From the NCBI GenBank assembly GCA_001929475.1, contig LXFE01002367.1:1-25100 (forward strand): 25,100 nucleotides of DNA, given 5' to 3'. This DNA is from Neolecta irregularis DAH-3. Taxonomy: Eukaryota; Ascomycota; Neolectomycetes; Neolectales; Neolectaceae. Below the pieces are notes generated by a model. The model was given only the letters and a program-made list of their open reading frames with translations, was not told where the DNA came from and did not search any database. This document shows positions 1-11,131 of the stretch, in pieces. The translations under genes and the position numbers were made by a program. Each line of letters starts with the position of its first letter. Position 1 is the first letter of the stretch.

Positions 1-1457
<1,457 letters not shown>

Positions 1458-3516
1458 CTGAATATTGCTAATCAAGTTGAGAAAAAGTATTAGTAATCGG
1501 TCGTTATTGTATATATGTTTCCGTTTTCGTAAAAGTCCCGGATTATATCACCTATGTTACTTACATTGATCAACCCTGCTCGTTTCTTGTAGCGTATCAA
1601 TCGATCAGTACATGGTATATTTAATATTTCCCCTAATGATAGATTATACATTTATTTGTATAATAATAGAAACCCATCAGATAACCAATGATACTACGTG
1701 CTTCGTATGACAAATCCCAGGGGTGGTGTGGATTCGGACGGTTGTCCTCTAGATCATGTCACATTGACTTTCACTATTTCTCTCGATTTCCTGTCTTGAT
1801 CTTCAAGCTCGTCTACCGATACCTGGACTATCAAATATACCTTGGCTCAAAGCCTTATTCAGACCAATATGCTGGTATTAAGCTCTAACGTCCCGCTTCC
1901 ACCGATATTAATCTGCCCCGCTATGTTGCGCAGTTTAGACGGTACCCTGTCCGAATATAATTAGATTTAACTGGATATTTAAGTTTAGTGCGGCGTAATT
2001 AGATTGTGTCCTGAAAATGACTTGAACAGAACGATGATTTTAATTACGTGACCGTTAAAGGAATACGTATTCGAGCAGAGTACCCTCTTTCAGAAACGAG
2101 GTACGCGTCCAATGATAACATTTCACATGTAACTATTAATATTCCTTTTAATAATTAGACGTGTTCACTAGTCGGTATGCCTATGTAATACTTTGAACAT
2201 ACATCTAACGATGATTCCAGTTAATGGTCAAAGAACATAGTCTTTCAGTTGTAGGAGGTGCTATGTCCGATGATAATATCTCACATGTAATTAGGCTTTA
2301 TTTCACATGAAATTAGGCTTTAAAGGGACAGAAAATTAATTTGGTGGAAATTTGACGCCTGATTGTGTCCAGAGCGACGATACGTACTTGAAGTTGTTGC
2401 AGACGATGGATAGAATATTTAACTTTACAGAATAAAAACAATCCTGAAGAGAAAACTTGTAGTGGACAAGGATCGCCGATGGTTTGTCAAATTTTTATTT
2501 CAGTTTGATTTGTGAAACTTGATGTCAGCGATTTCTAATGTTCCAGGATAAATCAACTAGCTTGTCTGATACACAAACAAAATAATCATCTATATTAGGG
2601 CGCGTGAGGGGAACTTGAATTTAGCTCGTGTATTTCAAACCGATATATACTGCTAATTAAGACAAATAACTAAACCTCCAAGACTTTGGCGAGGCAGCTC
2701 TGCAAGGCATAATTGGTTTGATTCTAGATGGTTGTTAAATAGAGCGGCATCGCACGGTCCCTGGAACTTTTATATCCGGCAGTGTCTATGCACATGTCAG
2801 AAAGACAATGTCAAACACTTAAACTCGACTAAACTTGTTTCCCATGATAAGATCTTTTGCTAGACAAGTCTGAGAAGGAATCCTAGATTTTCCGACCCCG
2901 AGATAAACCATCGGATGGTCAAACAGAGTCTCGAAGGGATCTCCACTGGTTGGTTTGCATGACTGACTTTGGTAGCAACTATATTTGCGCCAATGTGTGT
3001 AAACATACAAATCACCCTGTTGAAGATGCTGCCTAGAGACTAATCTAGAACGACCAAAACAGGGGACAGACTTAGTAGACAAGATAATAACAATGCTATG
3101 CAAACAGACGATCATATCCAATTGTATTCATGAGTTACTATAGGCACAGCTTTACAGTAGGTGAACGAAACACAAGAAATCTAAAAACAAAACATGTGAA
3201 CAACAAAACTTTTTGAAAAATGTCCGATAAAGATACAGCTTTGGGGATTGAAAGGGTTTTTTAGCACGGTGAAGACGGCCAAGATGAATTAGAAAAGTGT
3301 AGAAGCCGTTTTCAAGGCAAATATCGATATAGACTGTAGGGTCCCTGTGTACAACATCGTCCATGGAACAACTGAAACCAAAAATTTTTGGGCGCGGTAA
3401 TTGGATATAACGAAGAACTCCAACAACTCGAAAGCATACTCGCTCCAGAACACCAAAAGAAACCGAGACGAGGAACGCCGAAACAAACGCTTTAAGAAAC
3501 AAAAGGATGCATCCGA
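1458..3516. other. AT-rich intergenic region between two convergent genes
   Basis: About 2 kb lies between the Prp4 stop and the stop of the convergent Sfp1-like gene. I see no exon-like stretch with recognisable protein similarity. The short open frames here (for example minus 2819-3121 and 3152-3502) show no family motif and no plausible splice partners. No tRNA A/B box pair was seen. The only structure is a decayed repeat family at about 2030-2322. Confidence 0.6.
2279..2322. repeat. Two-copy 22-bp tandem repeat
   Basis: Two adjacent 22-bp units, 2279-2300 and 2301-2322, share the core CACATG(T/A)AATTAGGCTTTA and differ at two positions. A third partial copy with TTTCACATGTAA lies at 2121-2132. 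The flanking text (TCTTTCAG, GTCC, ATGATAA) recurs in the same order about 150-160 bp apart, which suggests an older, larger duplication. Confidence 0.7.
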
Positions 3517-4612
3517 TTAACAGATGCCAACCCGTTCAACACTCGGCGTCGATTGTCTAGATATCGACCGGTGGGCGTGTGTTTTGTGATACTTGAGACC
3601 ATTGAGATTTTTGTACTTCTTGCAGCATACATCACAGCCATAAGGACGTTCTGTATCAACGATTGGTTCTGGATGAGGAAGTGGCGAAGGACTTGACTTG
3701 CCTGAAGCCACAGGGCAGTCAGATGGTGAGGCTGCGGGCGCATTTGCAGCAGCAGCCTGCTGTGTCATGGCGTTCTGGTTGCAAGCACCATGCTAAAAGG
3801 TCAGGACATTAAGACAAGTGTCAACATACTACTCTATGGTATTTGAGTCCATTCATGTTCTTGTACGACTTGTCGCAGCCCGGAGCACCACATTTATAGG
3901 GTTTAGTCGCCGGAACATGTTGTTCTCTAGGCTGTTCCTCGGAACCATTGACGGTTAGAACGATTCCGGGGGATTGGATAACGGCCATTGAAGAACGGCG
4001 AACTCGCTTTGCGAGCCGACTCTCACCTCGGGTTTCGTTTGCAGACATCCAGTCTTCAGCTGAAGTCGGAGGACCATGTTGCATCACGCTGCCCATCATG
4101 ACATCTTCACCATCATCGGATAAAGAGCGAAGGTGGGGCGTAGGAGGAACAGAGGAGGTGGGGGTGGAACACGGCGTAGAGAAGGAGAAGACGTCCCGAG
4201 TAGCGGCGATGGGTGAGTTGTATACAGAACTGGAAGCAGAGTTGTATGAGCGTTTTCGGGAAGCAGAGGTTCTAACAACATTTGTATCAAATGCGGTGAG
4301 TGTATCGTCATCGTCAAATGTGTCGGAAGCATATATATCGCCCATTGAGAGTAGAGCACGCCGCTTCATAGCAGCAAAGTCGATGGGCTGTTTCTCGGCA
4401 TCCCAGTCAGGGGCTGTGTTGATAGGGTCTTCTTCACAGCAGACATGCTGTTCTTCATAGTGCTGAAGGAGGTCATGAAGGTCTTCAAGTGTCTTTCCGC
4501 AACAGGAGAAGTCTCGACAGAAGGAAGCCTCCAGTTTTGGCAAGTATGCGGTAGGATCGGTTTCATTGAAGTAAGAGACATATTCCGCGTGTCTAGACAG
4601 GTCAGTAAGCAT
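3517..4612 (-). CDS. sfp1: Sfp1-like C2H2 zinc-finger transcription factor
   Basis: Exons, in gene order: 4612-3830 and 3792-3517, with a 37-nt GTATGT...TTTTAG intron (3793-3829). It encodes 352 residues from the ATG at 4612. Near the N-terminus an atypical finger reads CRDFSCCG...DLHDLLQHYEEQH. A serine-rich middle follows. Two C-terminal fingers have the Sfp1 family signature: KPYKCGAPGCDKSYKNMNGL then KYHRVHGACNQN, and RPYGCDVCCKKYKNLNGL then KYHKTHAH. The intron cuts the end of the first of these fingers, and removing it restores the family spacing YHRVHG. Sfp1 proteins are nuclear regulators of growth and ribosome-biogenesis genes. The start is uncertain: no in-frame ATG lies between 4612 and an upstream stop, but the family usually has more N-terminal sequence (see 4856-4950). 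A long GC-rich leader lies upstream. Confidence 0.88.
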
Positions 4613-4855
4613 CTTGGCAAACAATAGAAGATGTCGCGTGGCGCAATAAAAAGCTCAAAGTTCGGTAACAGACACGTCAGGCGGCCAGAGGAGAGAGAAA
4701 TAACTCAAAGGAGAGAGTAATGTGATCTGAAGTACAACTAGGAACGATATCCCAACTTGCAAGCTCTTGAGGAAACCACCCGACCGAGAAAAAGCAGGCA
4801 TCTAAAGCCGCTTGCTATACCAAACGACTGTTGAGAAAGAGAAAACAAGACTTAC

Positions 4856-4950
4856 TCGGAGAGATATTCCTTGTGAAATGTTATGCCGAAGGAATCCTTG
4901 ACAAAAGATTCGCGGCGGATCGAGGTTTCAATGGCGAGAGGGCCGGGCAT
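4856..4950 (-). other. Candidate 5' coding exon (or uORF) of the Sfp1-like gene
   Basis: An ATG at 4950-4948 opens a frame reading MPGPLAIETSIRRES... that ends in ...FHKEYLSE. At its end is a perfect GTAAGT donor (G at 4855); unspliced, the frame stops at TAA. Its composition resembles the N-termini of Sfp1-family proteins. I could not find an AG acceptor joining it in phase to the main exon in one step. It is therefore either an exon needing a further small exon, or a 32-codon uORF in the 5' leader. Confidence 0.4.
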
Positions 4951-5389
4951 AGTACGCTATACGGGATATGGTACAACTGGGGCGACGTGGGCAAGGAGAA
5001 GGCAGGCTCGGATGGGGGGCAGGTGTTTAGGGGGTGGGCAGGGTTATAGGAAGAGTCGCAGATATGGTGGGGTGCCCAGTGGGGCAGTTGGGTATTTATT
5101 ATCCAAAGTTCTGGTTGAGGGTTTTGGGATGGATGATCGGGCGCCAAATGAGAGTCGGAAGTGTGCCGCAGCAAAAGTTCCAGCTTGATTGCCAAAACAC
5201 CGTCAGCGCCACGCCCGGCCAATAGCTGCTCGCGAACTAAGACATCCTGTTTGTTGCGGCCTAAGAGCGTCCAAACGATTACAAGCATACATCCACGGCG
5301 CGCGCGGCAACAGGAGCGCGCCTGCGGACAGCGGCAGACCGCGGCAGACGGCAGCAGACCGCGCGGATCGCGGAGGACGGCCGGTGGAA

Positions 5390-5396
5390 TATAAAG
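5390..5396 (+). promoter_or_regulatory. TATA-like box TATAAAG
   Basis: TATAAAG sits inside the GC-rich block, where such a string is unexpected by composition. It lies about 1.13 kb upstream of the Bap31-like ATG, far for that gene, so its target is unclear. Confidence 0.3.
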
Positions 5397-5814
5397 CGGA
5401 GGGGCATATAGGGCATGGGCAGGGGAGGGGGCTCTGTAGTTTTCTCGGGGCAGCCCCGCCTGGCTGCCCCCTTCCTGGCCTTGCTCGTTCAGCAAACACG
5501 GCCCCGGCTGCTGCTGCTGCCCCGGCTGCTGGAGAGAGGCCTCGCCCGCGACCAGCCCGGCGCTCGCGCCCCAGTAAGAGCCCGGGTCTCACACCGAGAC
5601 ACCGCCCACGCCACCCTTACGCGCAGTCGCATTAACTGCATGTTCCGCCGGCCGCCCCATCCGTGCGGCCGCCCAGCTGCAAATGCCTTTAAGACCGTCT
5701 GCAAGTGCCCTGGTGGCTGCCACTCGGCGGCCCGTTAATCATCAGTCTCGCAGCATCAGTGTGCCTGTCCCCCGCAGCCAGCCAGACCCAGATCGCCCTC
5801 CCCCTTCCCCCCCC

Positions 5815-5820
5815 CACGTG
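5815..5820. promoter_or_regulatory. CACGTG E-box
   Basis: A palindromic CACGTG directly follows a cytosine run. In fungi this is the binding core of bHLH factors such as Cbf1/Pho4 types. It is a single motif with no functional evidence. Confidence 0.25.
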
Positions 5821-6523
5821 TGTATTATCGGCATGTATCGCAGCAGGCAGCCCACTAGTCTGGAGTCCCCCCTGCTGCCTCACTGAGTCCTCCCGCCGTT
5901 CCTCGGGTCCGATTGGCCCACCCTCCAAGACAAGTACAATAAAGCTTGATATCTCAAACATTCGCCCGCTGACCTGCTGTTGGAGCACTCCTGCTGCCTG
6001 CTATCTCCAAAGCCGGTTTCCGTCCGCGGCATGTCTCGTCCCAGGTGTATATGCACCGCATATATGCATCTCCTTCTGCAGCCCAGCACAGCTTCTCATC
6101 CGCACGGTCGACTACTCCGATTTAGTCCAGCATCATGACATAAGCCCTTTCTCCAGGCTACCGCCGATAACACACCGTAAACCACCGCCAATAGATATGA
6201 CTGCATTGTTCCCCCTATCATTTTAGCCATCTTCCCCCGTTGAGACTGTATCATATTTTCACCCGTCTTTAGCTGGAGTAAACAAATCTAATCAAGTATG
6301 AATGCTATATATCAAGTCTAGAAACACCCCTTCCCCAGAAGAATACGGGGCGGATAAATTTCCCCGTACCGATGTATCAGTCAGTTTAAGGCACAATGGA
6401 ATTGTAAAGTTGTGATCAAGATCATGAACACCGAAACGCCACCACACCGCAAAAGGTCACTTGTTCCACATCTCCGTTACATCACACCCAACCTACACCT
6501 CCAACCACCCGCTAAATACAAAA

Positions 6524-7212
6524 ATGACTCTATACTACAGTCTTGTCTTTGTGCTTCTCATCTTCGAGATGGGAGTTTTCTGCGCATTGATTCTCCCCAT
6601 TCCTTTTACATGGAGACGAAAATTGTTCAAATTTATCTCCACATCCCCGTTAATTGCCAAACTCAAGCACGGTATGAAGGTACAAACCCCCTACAGGTCA
6701 TGATTCTGATCCTTTAGATCATGTTTATTTCTGTCTTGGTTCTATTCATCGATTCGGTCAACAGAGTGTTTAAAGTCACCGAAGAGGCTTCTCTGAATGT
6801 CGAAACTGGGGTGCGAGATTCCTATAGGACGGACATGCAAGCGCGAAAATTCTACAGCCAGAGAAACATGTACCTCTGCGGATTTACCTTGTTCTTGAGC
6901 TTGTGAGTTGGTCTTTTTTACCAATGAGCTGATGACGGAAGAATCCTCAACAGACTCTACCTCCTCCTAAACGACGCCATTCGATACGAAGAGCAACTTG
7001 CCGAACTCAGAGCTCGATCCAGCGATGCTACGAAATACGCATCGATCTCTAAAGAAGTTGAAGCCTTGCGAAAAGAGCTCCATGCCAAAGATAAAGACTT
7101 TGAACGTCTTAAGCTACAAGCCGACCAAAACAACAAGAATTACGACGAACTTGTTGATAGATATGTCAAGGAAACAGGGAAGAGCATTGCTGATATCAAA
7201 AAGGTATTGTAG
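6524..7212 (+). CDS. Bap31/Yet-family ER membrane protein
   Basis: Exons 6524-6679, 6718-6902, 6954-7212 give 199 residues; introns are 38 nt and 51 nt. The start MTLYYSLVFVLLIFEM matches the conserved Bap31 N-terminus (MTLYY...). Three hydrophobic segments are visible: about 3-25, 53-72 (IMFISVLVLFIDSVNRVFKV) and 101-117. Between the second and third is the family motif RKFYSQRNMYLCGFTLFLSL. From about residue 120 a charged heptad-like stretch (EALRKELHAKDKDFERLKLQ) suggests a cytosolic coiled coil. The last four residues, KKVL, fit the KKxx COPI retrieval signal for ER residence. Bap31 proteins act as ER cargo and quality-control factors; yeast Yet1/Yet3 are relatives. The gene converges on the dienoyl-CoA reductase gene, with only 63 bp between stop codons. 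Confidence 0.93.
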
Positions 7213-7236
7213 TAGGTGGCAGTATTCTGTATGAGG

Positions 7237-7242
7237 AATAAA
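7237..7242 (+). terminator. AATAAA polyadenylation signal
   Basis: AATAAA occurs 25 bp after the Bap31-like stop codon. A transcript cleaved 10-30 nt further on would end close to, or inside, the 3' end of the convergent reductase gene. Confidence 0.5.
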
Positions 7243-7275
7243 GGCATAAAGATAGGCGATATATCACTGGCATTT

Positions 7276-8466
7276 CTAGAGCTTTGACTTTTCTCCCTTT
7301 GCAGGTACTTCCATGAACAGTCTCTCAGGTTCCAGGATGCACATAGGATATGGAATCCTGCCCATCAACTGAAGGCGGTGCCACGCTCCTCCGTCAACAA
7401 CCTTATCATTATCAGATTGACAGAGACAAGGGCATTTACCAAGATATGTCCAGTGATAAAAGAAGCTGCTGGTGAGAATAAAAACACTGTCAAGTCTAAG
7501 AACCGCACATTCTAAATGAAGCAAACCCGTAGCATCCGCAATATCCTTGACCGCTCCTATTCGCTGGATAGGGATATCATTTACAAGAGATTCTCCACTC
7601 AAGCTCTTGGGCATTAAACGCATCATTCCTTCTGTTTCTCCAATAGGCCCAGGTGCAATGACATTCGATCTTAAACGTAAGCGAATACAATGACAAGCGC
7701 TTGCCTAATTCCACGAGGTCCCAGTTCAACCGCAAGTACATTGGATAAAGCATCTAGGTTCGTCAATTGACATGCAATAACAGTATATACCAACTCCAGC
7801 TTTTGCGGCCGAAGGATGCGCTTGGTACGGTATCTGCTTATCAGAGAGTAGGACGTCCCAAACGTACTCCGTTATAATGCAATGTAGCGGATACAAATAT
7901 AATATCACCTTTCGATTCAATTAGGTAGGGCAAGGTTGCCTTGATGGTATTATATGAACCTAGTAAATCGATATCGATAACCTTTAGCATTAGTCTCTAG
8001 TTTGGATTTCTTTCAGAATACGCTCTTGAATGCGTTTGCGGACAAGTTTAGGACATCTGCCAAAAAGTTTCCCGCGGCTAGGGCATAAATAGCGCTTACA
8101 AGAATTGATATATGCCTCCGCAAATAACGAAATCGATTCTTCCTAGTTCTTTCTTTGTTATTTGAGCGGCTTTTTCCAGTGCCTGGAAATTTCGGACGTC
8201 GGCTGAGATTCCCAAGACTCTTGAACCAGGCCTCGATTTCTGAATCTCTTTTGCGGCATCCTTGTGTGGGTATCAGAATCGGATCTCTAGAAGCTCGGAT
8301 AAGATACGTCTAGAACAGTCTGTCTCCGCCCAACGATCACAGCATTAGCTCCGAGTTGAACCATAGCTTCAACTTGACCTCTACATATTGTGCCCGCACC
8401 ACCAGTGCAGAATAAAACTTTCCCTACAAAGATATCCTTTTGAAAAACGGAGTCTGTGTATTTCAT
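7276..8466 (-). CDS. SPS19: Peroxisomal 2,4-dienoyl-CoA reductase (SDR family)
   Basis: Nine exons in gene order: 8466-8308, 8260-8116, 8077-8022, 7981-7868, 7833-7791, 7753-7705, 7669-7509, 7468-7440, 7401-7276. They give 293 residues, normal for the family. Short-chain dehydrogenase landmarks appear in order: GKVLFCTGGAGTICRGQVEA (NADPH-binding glycine motif, Sps19-like), AAGNF, the DIDLLGSYN helix, SATLHYNG, PSAAKAGVDALS with the catalytic-site lysine, APGPIGETEGM, and VVDGGAWH. The protein ends in SKL, a PTS1 peroxisome signal. It reduces 2,4-dienoyl-CoA intermediates so that unsaturated fatty acids can enter beta-oxidation. Introns are 34-47 nt; those at 8078-8115 (GCATAT) and 7670-7704 (GCAAGC) are GC-AG, forced by frame and by AAGNF and GIRSNVIAPGP. 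An in-frame ATG at 8526 would add 20 residues. The acyl-CoA oxidase gene lies just upstream on the same strand. Confidence 0.93.
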
Positions 8467-8646
8467 GGCGGAGTGTGATTTGGGGAGAATGGTCGGGAAA
8501 AAACCTCCACATGTGTTGCTCCACATGTGATGCGGGGAAATCACAGCCAAATCCTCGGCTCGTCGATACAAGAACTCAATACATCAATACAGTCTAGTAC
8601 ATCATGTTAAATAAAAAAGCATTCAGTATTTAAAGTAAAAGTAATA

Positions 8647-10792
8647 CTAGAGTTTACTGTTCCCAATCTTCTTATGGAACTCCAGCATTGGTTTGATATA
8701 TTTCGTGAACTCCAGATTGACATCATCTTTTCTCTCGATGTTCGTAGGGTCTGCCTGAGCAGCTTTCCAGAGATTCTCATACGGACTTTCAGATCGACTT
8801 CCCAATGCACTGTTCAACTCGTAATCCGTAAAATCGAAAGCATCTGTCAAGTGAAGAACATGCGGAGAAAGATCGTCGATACTTTTGCTAAATTGATCAC
8901 GGAGTAATCGGATTTGTTCTGGGGAGACGAATTGTATTTCGAAAAGATCTGACGAGACTTCTGTCAAGTAGTGCATAGCCAGCTAATAGGATTAGCAGTA
9001 GAAGAATATCGAAAATGTACAATTTGACTCAAGTGTTTGAGAATATTTGAGATCGCAACATCTTCGATGCTGTTTATTTTCCTGATGAATGCATTGATAA
9101 TGTAAAGTTCTGCGTGCGCTCTCGTTACACGTACACAATGCCAATTCAAGTCATTCCAATCGATGTTCTCCCGAAATTTCTCAACAAGTTCGGCAACCAG
9201 TGATGCTGCTCTTCTTGATAGAGCTTCAATTTGAACATTGTGATCGAGCCAGTCTGTGGCTACCTTCACCTGACATCTAGCCTTGCAAAATTCCTGGGAT
9301 CCCTCTTTCAGAAGGTTCAGATACGTAGAAGATCGAGGTAATAGGTAATCCTTGTTTTCGGATCCGCTTAAAACATGCTTCAGAATTCCACGGGCTGTTT
9401 GTTGACATAGAAGATAGTTGTCACCTAAAATGCTCAAAAGTGGTCCACGATAAAGACAATTACCTTCATAAGTTTGGCTAGGCGCCGAGTTGGCAAATAT
9501 ATGACCGATTCCACTAAATGCACTGAAACCGTGTCCCCCCATACACTTTCTGGCTTCTTCCATGTCTCTGACACCGTCCCACGTTGAGACTGCTTTCAAG
9601 GCCGAACTCAAACTGTGAGTTTCTGCAAGCAACGAAATATCTTCTTCATTGACCAATCGATCAAGCATGGTATGATATAATTGCTTCATCTCACAGCCTG
9701 CAAATAAAATTGCATAGGCTTGAGCAAGAATGGGAAATAAACGTCGTTTTACCGAGTTGTACGTAATTACGGGTCGTTCCAGCCCATGTTCATCGGGATT
9801 GAATTGCCTTCTGAACGAACAATACCGAATTGCAATCGTGGCAGCTCTTCCGACATCCCATCCAACGGTTTCCGGCATGATGGCTCGTAACGCGACCATA
9901 CTTCCATAGCTCAATTTATCATGCTTTGCTGGCACAAACTTTCCATCAGATGTGACTTTTGAGTTTCGCGAAAGCATATACGACCGAGGGATTCGAACAC
10001 GATCAAATCTCGCAAATCCGTTATCAATGCTGCCGAAGCCACCGTAAACTTTGGGGCCAATATCACCAAGTGTACATCCAGGAAGCGGTTTATGGTCATT
10101 CAATGAACGAAGAGGTACAATAAACAAATGAGGGCCAAATCCCTTGGGTTTACTATGGTCATCTGGCAGAATGAGGTTCGCCTGAACAACTGCATGGGTG
10201 CACATATGTCCTAATCCTCCGATCCACCATTTCGAAGCCTGCAGATTCGGCGTATGAATCTCGAATTCATCTGTATGTTTCAAATATTTCGCTATAGTCT
10301 CAAGTCCTTGAACGTTACTTCCGTGTCCTAGCTCTGTTTGAGCGTAGCAGCCTTGATTGATTAGACTTGTACAAAATCATCGACCAAATACCCAAAATCT
10401 CATATCTCTCGCATCTAGGGATCCACTCTTTGATCTGTTCTTTTGTGCCCTGGTTCTTGATGACTGGGATAAACGCCCCTTCGTGAAGTGTGAAAGGCAG
10501 AGGATCATCCATCAATTGGCCAACATGGTGCCATTCGATTTCTGTCCAATTATGCTGATGAAGAAGCTCGAGAAGTCGTAATTGTATTTTGAATGCTCGC
10601 TGAAGGAGCTGCTCTCTGCTTAGAAAGAATCTAAACGAGTCAAGAGCTTGGGACAGCCGAGCTATACTTGGATTGTTTGTTGAACAGAGCCTCTGCCTCA
10701 ATTATCTTGACGAGTCTATTTCGTCTCTCCCTTGCTCCATGCTGATACAAAATCTCCGAAAGCTTATCGACATCAAAGGCCAAGCAATTCAT
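8647..10792 (-). CDS. POX1: Peroxisomal acyl-CoA oxidase
   Basis: Exons in gene order: 10792-10668, 10630-10392, 10351-9021, 8982-8647. Introns are 37, 40 and 38 nt; the product is 676 residues, usual for the family. Visible motifs are FTLHEGAFIPVI, the FAD-domain motif GCYAQTELGHGSNVQGLET, KWWIGGLGHMCTHAVV, YGSMVALRA, CMGGHGFSAFSGIG, and SQTYEGNCL, whose Glu is the expected catalytic base. The C-terminus is SKL, a PTS1 signal. The enzyme performs the first, FAD-dependent and H2O2-producing step of peroxisomal beta-oxidation. I chose the ATG at 10792 because it directly precedes the family-like FDVDKLSEIL. An alternative is an upstream ATG reading MFADSSNLTLLL joined through a 32-nt intron, but that would delete FDVDK. 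Only 180 bp separate its stop from the reductase start, so the two peroxisomal genes form a same-strand pair. Confidence 0.95.
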
Positions 10793-11131
10793 ACTTTGAT
10801 AGGATCAGAGAGAAGCAAAGTAAGATTAGAAGAGTCGGCAAACATGTGGCGCAAAATAATGTTTAACCAAACAAACATAAGATGATAATATATTATTCTG
10901 GTGACAACATTTTATTATATATGCGCCTCCCTGAACTATCTACAACGACGAAAACTTTATGTTACAATTTTCCATCTCACGACATAAACCGCCTCCGTCT
11001 TAGGTGATGCAAAAGCAAAAAAGGAACCCCGCTTGGATAGAAAACAGCAGCGAATATAATGCAAAGAGAGGTGGGTGTGGGTACTTGAATACTCGTAAAA
11101 AGGACTGTATAGGGGGTATCGGATACAAGAC
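10793..11131. other. Intergenic region upstream of the acyl-CoA oxidase gene
   Basis: 339 bp, AT-rich, between the Not1 stop and the oxidase start. No exon or RNA gene is recognised. It presumably holds the Not1 3' UTR and the oxidase promoter. I did not find a convincing fatty-acid response element. Confidence 0.5.

Larger units (their letters stand above)
4951..6250. promoter_or_regulatory. GC-rich intergenic block between divergent genes
   Basis: This block is visibly much richer in G+C than the genes around it, most strongly at about 5190-5830. It holds short repeats such as GCGGCAGACC/GCAGCAGACC (5331-5360), CTG runs near 5510, and a C-run near 5806-5815. Open frames exist on both strands, but they are low-complexity (R/P/A/G-rich), overlap each other and match no family. 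I read it as promoter and leader DNA serving the Sfp1-like gene (leftward) and possibly the Bap31-like gene (rightward). Confidence 0.5.

Noticed and set aside
2819-3502. Minus-strand frames of 100 and 116 codons downstream of the Sfp1-like stop
   Set aside because: No recognisable motif, no splice-compatible continuation, and they lie in AT-rich intergenic DNA.
4881-5495. 204-codon open frame on the minus strand
   Set aside because: Its 5' half lies in GC-rich DNA where stops are rare, the product is proline/alanine/cysteine-rich low complexity, and other long frames overlap it on both strands.
5189-5738. Overlapping plus-strand open frames of 148 and 107 codons
   Set aside because: They are R/P/A-rich, overlap each other in different frames, match no family and reflect composition.
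8078-8115. Idea that the reductase is a frameshifted pseudogene at this intron
   Set aside because: The only GT donor (GTAAGC) breaks the frame, but a GC-AG intron restores the frame and the AAGNF motif, and all downstream exons including SKL are intact.
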